DNA from: Opitutia bacterium UBA7441
GTDB taxonomy: Bacteria; Verrucomicrobiota; Verrucomicrobiia; Opitutales; Coraliomargaritaceae
Assembly (NCBI GenBank): GCA_002480015.1
Contig: DLQD01000028.1
Coordinates: 1-5,993 of the forward strand
Direction of reading: 5' to 3'
Length of the DNA: 5,993 bases
The position numbers and the translations under genes are program-made. The notes under the pieces were generated by a model that was not told the origin of the DNA, searched no databases, and saw only the letters and a program-made list of their open reading frames with translations. Positions 1 to 5,490 of this stretch are shown piece by piece (position 1 is the stretch's first letter; each line of letters opens with the position of its first letter).

Positions 1-17
1 CACTAGCGTCCAGTTAA
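1..17 (+). repeat. Left terminal inverted repeat of the IS
   Basis: It pairs with 1293-1309 at 15 of 17 positions. Just inside, the heptamer GTTAAGG occurs twice (13-19 and 24-30) with an 11-base period, a possible double contact site for the transposase on one face of the helix. Position 1 is also the first base of the window, so one or more outer bases could be missing, although the match with the right end starts cleanly here. Confidence 0.85.
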
Positions 18-129
18 GGACGGGTTAAGGTTTTGTAGGTTGTTCATTTTAAGCGGCTAATAAAGAAAAAGGCATGTGACGCATTTGAGAGAGCTGGCGT
101 GATGAGGTTTGGTGCATTCTCAATAAGGG

Positions 130-1296
130 ATGAACACTGGACGTCTCATTTTCACTCAGGTCACGGATCTCATCCACCGTGAGCAATTCAATCGCTGCAT
201 GGCGCTTCACCCGATGCCGAGGGCGAGTAAGGGTATGACTGCCCGAGACCAGTTCCTTGCGATGGCTTTTGCGCAGATAACTTTCAGGGAGAGTCTTCGA
301 GATATCGAAGCATGTCTGCGAGGCTGTTCGCATCTCTACGGCATGGGCATCCGGGGCAATATCACTCGGACTAATCTGGCTTACGCAAACGAGCATCGAG
401 ACTGGCGTGTTTACGAAGCGCTCGCGCAAATTTTGATTCGCAGGGCAAGGCGACTTTATGTGGAAGACTCCAACGGACTCGACATCGACGAGATGGTTTA
501 TGCCGTCGATGCTTCCACCATTGACCTGTGCCTGTCGATGTTCCCGTGGGCGCATTTCCGCAAGACCAAAGCCGCGATAAAACTCCATACCCAAATCGAC
601 CTGACCGGTTCGATCCCCGTCTTTATACAGATCACAGACGGTTCGGTGCATGACGTCCACTTCATGGACCGGATGCTCGTTGAGGCCGGGAGTATCTATG
701 TCTTTGACCGGGGATACCTCGACTTTGCCCGGTTGTTTAGAATCGAAAGCGCCAACGCCTACTTTGTCATCCGGGCGAAAAGCAACACGAGATTCCACCT
801 CCGCGAGTCCCGCCCGGTCGACAAGTCCTGCGGTCTGCGCTGCGACCAAACCATCCGACTGAGCACTTACAAAGGCAAGCGGGACTACCCGAGGAAACTC
901 CGGCGTATTAGCTTCTTCGATACCGAGACCCGTAAGCGTCTGGTCTTTCTGACCAATCACTTCGATTTGCCCGCGCAAGTCATCGCGGCCATCTACAAAC
1001 GGCGCTGGCAAATCGAACTGTTCTTCAAGTGGATCAAGCAGAACCTCCGCATCAAAGCATTCTTCGGCACCAGCGAGAACGCGGTGCGAACCCAAATATG
1101 GATCGCAATCTGCGTTTACCTGATGGTGGCCTGTCTCAATAAGGTTCATGGGATCGAGGAAAGTCTCAGTAGAATACTACAAATTTTGAGCGTTAACGTA
1201 TTCCAGAAAGTTACTTTTAATCAGCTACTTGGAGATTTTACGACTTCAGGTGAAGGGGATGTGTTTTCTAAGCAGTTGACTTTCAATGACCTTTAA
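130..1296 (+). CDS. IS4-family DDE transposase (DUF4372 plus DDE_Tnp_1)
   Basis: This 388-residue transposase would cut and join the ends of the surrounding IS by the RNase H-fold two-metal mechanism. Residues about 3-76 resemble the DUF4372 N-terminal domain common in this group (QFLAMAFAQITFRESLRDIE at 41-60). Residues about 120-335 form the DDE catalytic domain. The likely triad is D127 in YAVDAST, D193 in VFDRGYLDF and E296 in YKRRWQIELFFKWIK; the last segment carries the IS4 signature Y-x2-R-x3-E-x6-K (Y289, R292, E296, K303). The start at 130 fits the usual N-terminus (MN-G-IF-Q). The bases just before it, AAGGG, lie too close to be a normal ribosome-binding site. The stop codon (1294-1296) lies inside the right terminal repeat. 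The last 45 or so codons are visibly AT-richer than the rest. No frameshift or internal stop is present, so the gene appears functional. Confidence 0.95.
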   Translation: MNTGRLIFTQVTDLIHREQFNRCMALHPMPRASKGMTARDQFLAMAFAQITFRESLRDIEACLRGCSHLYGMGIRGNITRTNLAYANEHRDWRVYEALAQILIRRARRLYVEDSNGLDIDEMVYAVDASTIDLCLSMFPWAHFRKTKAAIKLHTQIDLTGSIPVFIQITDGSVHDVHFMDRMLVEAGSIYVFDRGYLDFARLFRIESANAYFVIRAKSNTRFHLRESRPVDKSCGLRCDQTIRLSTYKGKRDYPRKLRRISFFDTETRKRLVFLTNHFDLPAQVIAAIYKRRWQIELFFKWIKQNLRIKAFFGTSENAVRTQIWIAICVYLMVACLNKVHGIEESLSRILQILSVNVFQKVTFNQLLGDFTTSGEGDVFSKQLTFNDL

Positions 1297-1305
1297 CTGG
1301 ACAAT
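1276..1305 (+). promoter_or_regulatory. Possible outward promoter at the right end of the IS
   Basis: TTGACT (1276-1281, 5 of 6 to the sigma70 -35 consensus) is followed after 18 bases by GACAAT (1300-1305, 4 of 6 to the -10 consensus), pointing out of the element. Transcription would begin near 1312, on or just before the elbB start codons, giving a nearly leaderless message. The -10 match is weak, so this is only a candidate. Read-through from the transposase promoter is the other obvious source of elbB transcription. Confidence 0.3.
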
Positions 1306-1309
1306 AGTG
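1293..1309 (-). repeat. Right terminal inverted repeat of the IS
   Basis: Read on the minus strand from 1309 inward, it begins CACTATTGTCCAGTTAA and matches the left end at 15 of 17 positions. The 11-base-period heptamer pattern of the left end is partly kept (CTTTAAC at 1291-1297 and CTTTCAA at 1280-1286 on the plus strand). It contains the stop codon of the transposase gene and ends one base before the first possible elbB start. Confidence 0.85.
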
Positions 1310-1310
1310 A

Positions 1311-2006
1311 ATGATTATGAAAATTAAAGTTGCTGTCATACTTTCGGGCTGCGGCGTCTACGATGGCTCCGAGATCCACGAATCGGTGCTCACCTTGCTG
1401 GCTCTGGCCAGAGCAGGCGCCGATGTGAGCTGCGTAGCACCTGATATCGCTCAAAAGCACGTCATTGACCACAGCAAGGGCGACGTGATGGAAGACGAAG
1501 ACCGCAACGTCATGGTCGAGGCCGCCCGCATAGCGCGCGGCGATATTCTATCCCTAGATAATGTAAGCGCATGTGATTTCGATGCCTTCATCTATGTCGG
1601 CGGTTTTGGAGTCGCCAAAAACCTTTCCAGCTACGCCTTCGACGGTGCTGCATACGATGTCGATGCAGCAGTGGTCGAGCTGATTCGATCGGCCCACGAG
1701 GCGAGCAAACCACAAGGCTTTATGTGCATTGCGCCAGTTTTAGCCGCAGGTGCACTCGGGAATAAGGGCGTCGTCCTGACAATTGGAAACGATGCCGACA
1801 CCGCAGCAGCACTCGAAGGCAAAGGTGCCCAACATCAGGAATGCCCAGTGGACGGCATCATCACCGACCAAGCCAACCGAGTCGTCAGCACGCCAGCCTA
1901 CATGCTGGCCCAATCCATCATCGAGGCCGAGGTCGGAATCAACCGACTGGTCGAAGCAGTGCTACAGTTGGCCGAGCAGCACTTAAAAGACCCTAATTTA
2001 TGCTGA
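1311..2006 (+). CDS. elbB: ElbB, DJ-1/PfpI-like glyoxalase family protein
   Basis: This is a 231-residue member of the ElbB group in the DJ-1/PfpI class I glutamine amidotransferase-like superfamily. E. coli ElbB has been linked to early isoprenoid synthesis and to weak glyoxalase III-type activity; its physiological role is not settled. Recognised stretches are VILSGCGVYDGSEIHESVLT (near the N-terminus), VGGFGVAKNLS (96-106), GFMCIAP (137-142, with C139 the expected nucleophilic-elbow cysteine), LTIGNDADTA (156-165), CPVDGIITD (178-186) and VVSTPAYMLAQ (191-201). Length is close to the roughly 220 residues usual for the family. Two in-frame ATGs are possible, at 1311 and 1317. Relatives start close to the position of the second, so 1317 may be the native start. 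No Shine-Dalgarno sequence is visible, and everything before 1310 belongs to the IS, 14 bases after the transposase stop. The original promoter and leader have therefore been separated from the gene. Confidence 0.95.
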   Translation: MIMKIKVAVILSGCGVYDGSEIHESVLTLLALARAGADVSCVAPDIAQKHVIDHSKGDVMEDEDRNVMVEAARIARGDILSLDNVSACDFDAFIYVGGFGVAKNLSSYAFDGAAYDVDAAVVELIRSAHEASKPQGFMCIAPVLAAGALGNKGVVLTIGNDADTAAALEGKGAQHQECPVDGIITDQANRVVSTPAYMLAQSIIEAEVGINRLVEAVLQLAEQHLKDPNLC

Positions 2007-2014
2007 ATGCGTGC

Positions 2015-2042
2015 TTGACGGGGGAGAATTGAAGCCTTTAAT
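2015..2042 (+). promoter_or_regulatory. Candidate sigma70-type promoter for the rpmF operon
   Basis: TTGACG at 2015-2020 (5 of 6 to the -35 consensus) and TTTAAT at 2037-2042 (5 of 6 to the -10 consensus) are separated by 16 bases in the 92-base gap between elbB and rpmF. Transcription would start near 2049 and leave a leader of about 50 bases before rpmF. It is the best promoter-like match I found in the gap and is placed where one is needed, but it rests on sequence match alone. Confidence 0.42.
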
Positions 2043-2098
2043 CCGCGCATTCCAAACGAGCTTAGCTCACAATACTTTAATCTAAGACACATACTCTC

Positions 2099-2278
2099 AT
2101 GGGACAGCCAAAACGCAAACAATCCAAGCAACGCAGCCGCAAACGCCGTGGCGCCGTTCAATTTTCTCTTCCACAATTGGCTAAGGACGCTCAGGACGGC
2201 ACTCTGTATCGCCCGCACCGCGTCAACCCAGCCAACGGAATGTATCGCGGTCGCCAGGTGCTGGACGTCGAAGTCTAA
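2099..2278 (+). CDS. rpmF: 50S ribosomal protein L32 (bL32), cysteine-free form
   Basis: This 59-residue basic protein is a component of the large ribosomal subunit. The N-terminus MGQPKRKQSKQRSRKRRG is the typical L32 start (M-x-P-K-R-K-x-S-K), and the C-terminal half carries RPHRVNPANGMYRGRQVLD, matching the usual RPHHVCPNCGYYDGREV region. The four cysteines that bind zinc in many L32 proteins are all absent, so this is the zinc-independent type. Placement directly before plsX and fabH is the classic bacterial rpmF-plsX-fabH arrangement and strongly supports the call. The upstream bases contain no Shine-Dalgarno sequence. The E. coli neighbour yceD, normally before rpmF, is not present here. 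Confidence 0.95.
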   Translation: MGQPKRKQSKQRSRKRRGAVQFSLPQLAKDAQDGTLYRPHRVNPANGMYRGRQVLDVEV

Positions 2279-2327
2279 GCGCCGCCGCTCAACCGCACTT
2301 TTCCACGTTTTTCACTGACTTCCTACA

Positions 2328-3371
2328 ATGGGCGCACCCGGCGGTATATGCACCATCGCGGTTGACGCAATGGGGAGTGATCACGGGCCCACGGAGTTTA
2401 TCCGTGGGCTTTTGTATGCCACCGAAGAGCTTGAGCTTGATTGCAACTTCACGCTCGTTGGAAAAGGTCGACTGCTCGAGCGTCTGCTTAAAGTTCGTAA
2501 ACTCCACATCGATCCGGCTAGAATCCAAATCCATCACGCCAGCGAGGTGGTGACGATGCAGGATAAGCCGATTCAAGCCCTGCGCAAAAAGAAAGATTCC
2601 TCGATGGCCCAAGCCATCGAGTTGCTGCGCGACGGCAAAGCTCAGGCGCTTGTCAGCTGTGGTAACACGGGAGCCCTCATGGCAGGCGGCACCTTGCGCA
2701 TGCGCCCGCTCGATGGCGTGGATCGACCTGCACTCGGCATCATAATCCCGAGCAAGCTGAAGCCATTTGTTCTGATCGACGTCGGCGCAAACCCGGAATC
2801 GACGCCACTCAATTTAATGCAAAATGCGGTCCTCGGCGCCAACTACGCCAAAGCCGCTCTCGGCATCGAAAAGCCGCGCGTCGCACTACTCACAATTGGC
2901 ACGGAGGAAGGAAAAGGCAACAGCCTGATCAATGCCACCCACGCCTACCTGCAGACGATCCATGAAAAAGTGATCTACTACGCCGGACCTATCGAAGGCT
3001 TTCAACTCTTTGATGGTGCGGTCGATGTCGTCGTCTGCGATGGCTTTGTCGGCAACATCGTCCTGAAATCCAGCGAGGCGCTTTTCGGCTTTATCGGGGC
3101 TACCATGAAAGAGGAACTCGTGCGTAATCCTAAGCGTATTCTTGGCGCCGCGCTCTCCAAGTCCGCCTTCCGCGATATGAAAGTGCGCCTCAGTCCCGAT
3201 CAACACGCCGGTGCCCCGCTCCTTGGCCTGAAGGGGAACATTTTGAAATCGCACGGCTCTTCGAATTATATCGCGATCGCCAATGCCTTGCGCATCGCCC
3301 AGGAGCTCGTAAAGCATGATATGATTGACTCTATCAGCTCTGAGATCAATCAAGCTAATGATCTGATCTAA
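2328..3371 (+). CDS. plsX: Phosphate acyltransferase PlsX
   Basis: PlsX converts acyl-ACP and phosphate to acyl-phosphate, the donor used by the membrane acyltransferase PlsY to begin phospholipid synthesis. It is a soluble enzyme that associates with the membrane surface. The 347 residues match the family length (about 330-350). Visible family motifs are AVDAMGSDHGP (11-21), VSCGNTGALMAGG (109-121; many relatives have SAGNTGA), IDVGAN (150-155), LTIGTEEGKGN (188-198), VCDGFVGNIVLK (236-247) and GAPLLGLKGN (295-304), followed by HGSS (309-312). No in-frame ATG exists between the rpmF stop and 2328, and relatives begin a few residues before the VDAMG motif, which supports this start; the leader is pyrimidine-rich with no Shine-Dalgarno sequence. 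It follows rpmF by 49 bases and precedes fabH by 62, consistent with cotranscription. Confidence 0.97.
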   Translation: MGAPGGICTIAVDAMGSDHGPTEFIRGLLYATEELELDCNFTLVGKGRLLERLLKVRKLHIDPARIQIHHASEVVTMQDKPIQALRKKKDSSMAQAIELLRDGKAQALVSCGNTGALMAGGTLRMRPLDGVDRPALGIIIPSKLKPFVLIDVGANPESTPLNLMQNAVLGANYAKAALGIEKPRVALLTIGTEEGKGNSLINATHAYLQTIHEKVIYYAGPIEGFQLFDGAVDVVVCDGFVGNIVLKSSEALFGFIGATMKEELVRNPKRILGAALSKSAFRDMKVRLSPDQHAGAPLLGLKGNILKSHGSSNYIAIANALRIAQELVKHDMIDSISSEINQANDLI

Positions 3372-3433
3372 TCGGCGGCCAGAGCTAGCCAATAGCCACA
3401 GCAGGTCATTCCCGCAGCATTTCAACTTTTTTC

Positions 3434-4432
3434 ATGTCACAGTTTCTTCCATCAGTCATCATCACAGGCACCGGTGCTTACGCGCCTGCGAACGTAGTGA
3501 CCAACGACGACATGGCCAAAATCGTCGACACTTCCGATGATTGGATCCGTAGCCGCTCGGGTATCAGTGAACGCCGCTTCGCTGGCGATGGCGAGTCCAC
3601 CAGCGATATGGCTGTGGCCGCCGCAGCGCAGGCCATCGACGCTGCGGGCATCGACCGTAGCGAGATCGACCTAGTGATCGTCGCCACGATGACCCCAGAC
3701 ATGCCCTTCCCTTCCACAGCCTGTATCGTTCAGAGTAAGCTAGGCTTGGGCAATATCACAGCTTTCGACTTACAGGCCGCCTGCTCGGGCTTTATTTATG
3801 CCCTCAACACTGGTAGCAATATGTTGCGCTCCGGAGCCTATAAAAAAGCACTCATCATCGGCGCGGATAAAATGAGTTCCGTCCTGGATTTTGAAGACCG
3901 AACAACATGCGTACTCTTCGGAGACGGGGCTAGTGCAGTCATCCTTGAAGCTTCGGACAGTGCAGGAGTCGGGATTCTCGACAGCATCACCGGTTCCGAC
4001 GGCTCGAACCCGGAACTTCTCTACCAACCTGCAGGCGGCTCCAGCCTACCGGCCAGCACCGAGTCTGTTACAGCGCGCCAACATTACATAAAGATGAACG
4101 GCAAAGAGATTTTCAAGCTCGCCGTCCGCGTGATGGGTCAAGTCAGCTGCGACATCCTCGAACGCAACGACTACAACACAGCCCAAGTCGATCTGGTCAT
4201 TCCGCACCAAGCGAACATGCGCATCATCGATAGCTTGGCCAAACGCATCCATCTCCCGTTGGAAAAATTCCACAACAACCTCGACCGTTTCGGCAACACT
4301 TCGGGTGCATCGATCGGACTCGCTCTCGACGAGGCCTTTCGAGCCGGACGTATCCGAACGGGCGATCTCGTCCTACTCGTCGCCTTCGGGGCAGGCTTGA
4401 CCTGGGGTTCCACACTGATCAAATGGCAATAA
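3434..4432 (+). CDS. fabH: Beta-ketoacyl-ACP synthase III (FabH)
   Basis: FabH condenses an acyl-CoA primer (acetyl-CoA or a branched equivalent) with malonyl-ACP to start type II fatty acid synthesis in the cytoplasm. The 332-residue protein has the full thiolase fold and the Cys-His-Asn triad: C117 in DLQAACSGFIYAL, H258 in VIPHQANMRII and N288 in RFGNTSGASIGLAL. Other family marks are TSDDWIRSRSGISERR (33-48), TMTPDMPFPSTAC (85-97), DFEDRTTCVLFGDGASAVIL (152-171) and the C-terminal FGAGLTWGSTLIKW. The ATG at 3434 gives a normal N-terminus (VIITGTGAYAP). The bases before it are T-rich (CTTTTTTC) and lack a Shine-Dalgarno sequence. The stop lies four bases before the next gene, so translation of the two is probably linked. 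In E. coli fabH is followed by fabD, fabG and acpP; here it is followed by envelope assembly genes. Primer preference cannot be judged from the sequence. Confidence 0.97.
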   Translation: MSQFLPSVIITGTGAYAPANVVTNDDMAKIVDTSDDWIRSRSGISERRFAGDGESTSDMAVAAAAQAIDAAGIDRSEIDLVIVATMTPDMPFPSTACIVQSKLGLGNITAFDLQAACSGFIYALNTGSNMLRSGAYKKALIIGADKMSSVLDFEDRTTCVLFGDGASAVILEASDSAGVGILDSITGSDGSNPELLYQPAGGSSLPASTESVTARQHYIKMNGKEIFKLAVRVMGQVSCDILERNDYNTAQVDLVIPHQANMRIIDSLAKRIHLPLEKFHNNLDRFGNTSGASIGLALDEAFRAGRIRTGDLVLLVAFGAGLTWGSTLIKWQ

Positions 4433-4436
4433 TCCT

Positions 4437-5462
4437 ATGCAACGCACTCACGTCACAATTCTCTCCCTCTGGCTCTTCCTAGCCTCCACGCTCCAAGCAG
4501 AAAATGGCCTCAACCCACTGAATTGGTTTGGGAATGAGGACGAAGGAGTCTACGCACTGGACATCGCCAACGCCGCCGAAGAGGCCGAAGCCGCTTCCAA
4601 GCTTGCAAACGGCAAGGCAAAGCTCGAAGCCGGCAGCATCTGGTCAGCCGACCGTACCTTAAAAAAGATTATCAAAACGTATCCGACGGCCAAGGCCACC
4701 GCTGAGGCACACTTTCTTCGGGGTAAAATTCTCATGAGCAAAGGCCGCTGGGTGAAAGCCTTTAATCAGTTTCAGGAGATCGCAGTCAAACACCCAGACT
4801 ACAAAAATTTCAACCAGTTGATCAGTGCCCAGTTCGATTGCGCCACTGCCCTGATGGAGGGCGCGCGCGGGCGCATTCTCTGGGTCATCCCGGGCTTTAA
4901 ACAATACGGGGAGGCTGTCAAAGAGTTTGAACTGATCGTGCGCAACGCTCCTTACAGTGACTACGCTCCGCTAGCTTTGATGAACATCGCGCTGGTTTCT
5001 GAATTGAAAGAAAACCCTGAAGAAGCTATCGACGCACTGGATCGCCTTATAAACTACTACCCACAGAGCATGCTCGCGCCAGATGCCTACTACAATATGG
5101 CTGAGACTTATGCAAACCTAGTCAAGGGCGATCAATACGACCAAGGCTCCACGCGTCAAGCAATCAGCTACTACGAAGATTTTCTCATCCTTTTCCCGCA
5201 AAGCAATTATCTCGGCGAAGTCGAGGGTAACCTTGATGCGATGGAAGACCTCCTCGCACGTAGCCGTCTAAACCTTGGCGATTTCTATTACAACTACCGC
5301 TCCAACAACACCGCGGCCTTGGTCTTTTACAATGAAACGATCACGATCGCCCCTGAGTCCGATGCCGCGGAAGAAGCACGCCAGCGTATCGCCGACATCG
5401 AATCTGGCATCAATCCTATCTCTGGAGCCAGCATCCTGCGGACACTCCTTCGCGCCGAGTAA
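4437..5462 (+). CDS. bamD: BamD-like TPR protein, outer membrane assembly factor
   Basis: This 341-residue exported protein is probably the BamD/YfiO-type component of the beta-barrel assembly machine, in the periplasm or at the inner face of the outer membrane. Residues 1-21 form a signal peptide: a short basic start (MQRTH), a hydrophobic core (ILSLWLFLAS) and a likely signal peptidase I site after LQA (A21). There is no lipobox cysteine, unlike proteobacterial BamD. The mature protein is almost all helical, with TPR-like hairpins. Examples are a first helix pair at about 56-84 (ending IIKTYPTAKA), then AEAHFLRGKILMSKGRWVKA (89-108), EAVKEFELIVRNAPYSDYAP (159-178), EEAIDALDRLINYYPQSMLA (195-214), QAISYYEDFLILFPQSNY (241-258) and AALVFYNETITIAPESD (293-309). 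The repeating x-P-x-S motif ending each hairpin is typical of BamD and YbgF/CpoB proteins. It begins four bases after fabH. A related periplasmic TPR protein of other function is the main alternative. Confidence 0.8.
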   Translation: MQRTHVTILSLWLFLASTLQAENGLNPLNWFGNEDEGVYALDIANAAEEAEAASKLANGKAKLEAGSIWSADRTLKKIIKTYPTAKATAEAHFLRGKILMSKGRWVKAFNQFQEIAVKHPDYKNFNQLISAQFDCATALMEGARGRILWVIPGFKQYGEAVKEFELIVRNAPYSDYAPLALMNIALVSELKENPEEAIDALDRLINYYPQSMLAPDAYYNMAETYANLVKGDQYDQGSTRQAISYYEDFLILFPQSNYLGEVEGNLDAMEDLLARSRLNLGDFYYNYRSNNTAALVFYNETITIAPESDAAEEARQRIADIESGINPISGASILRTLLRAE

Positions 5463-5490
5463 TTGCCCATCCATCGACTTTTCCGTATCC

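Larger units (their letters stand above)
1..1309 (+). mobile_element. IS4-superfamily insertion sequence, apparently complete
   Basis: A single transposase gene fills most of the element and is bracketed by imperfect terminal inverted repeats. The first 17 bases match the reverse complement of 1293-1309 at 15 of 17 positions (CACTA, two mismatches, then GTCCAGTTAA), and weaker similarity continues inward. Total length is 1309 bp, within the range of simple IS4-type elements. The transposase frame is intact with all expected catalytic residues, so the element may still be active. A target-site duplication cannot be tested because the left flank lies outside the window; if one exists, it should repeat the bases that begin at 1310. 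The right end sits one base before the first ATG of elbB. The 129-base leader before the transposase has no clear promoter that I would defend. Confidence 0.88.

Noticed and set aside
33..63. TTGTAG (33-38) with TAATAA (58-63) as a transposase promoter
   Set aside because: Each box matches the consensus at only about three of six positions, and the spacing is not ideal; too weak to report as a feature.
49..1149. A 366-codon open frame on the minus strand across the transposase gene
   Set aside because: It lies almost entirely antisense to a gene with clear catalytic motifs, has no recognisable domain, and its composition is what a complementary frame of a GC-biased gene gives. Such antisense frames in IS genes are common artefacts.
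2007..2098. Search of the elbB-rpmF gap for a tRNA, riboswitch or ribosomal leader structure
   Set aside because: No cloverleaf, T-loop sequence or strong hairpin was seen. Only the promoter-like pair at 2015-2042 could be supported.
1898..2218. A minus-strand frame spanning the elbB end, the gap and rpmF
   Set aside because: It overlaps two well-supported genes and has no recognisable domain; the stretch of rpmF it covers reads as a clear L32 protein on the plus strand.
2886..3425. A 179-codon minus-strand frame over the 3' half of plsX
   Set aside because: It is antisense to conserved PlsX motifs, shows no family resemblance and runs into the intergenic gap without a plausible start signal.
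3372..3433. GC-rich stretch with GGCGGCCAGAGCTAGCC after plsX, as a possible terminator hairpin
   Set aside because: The possible stem is only three to four base pairs and no T-run follows it directly; the short TAGCCA direct repeat beside it is within chance. The plsX-fabH linkage argues against a terminator.
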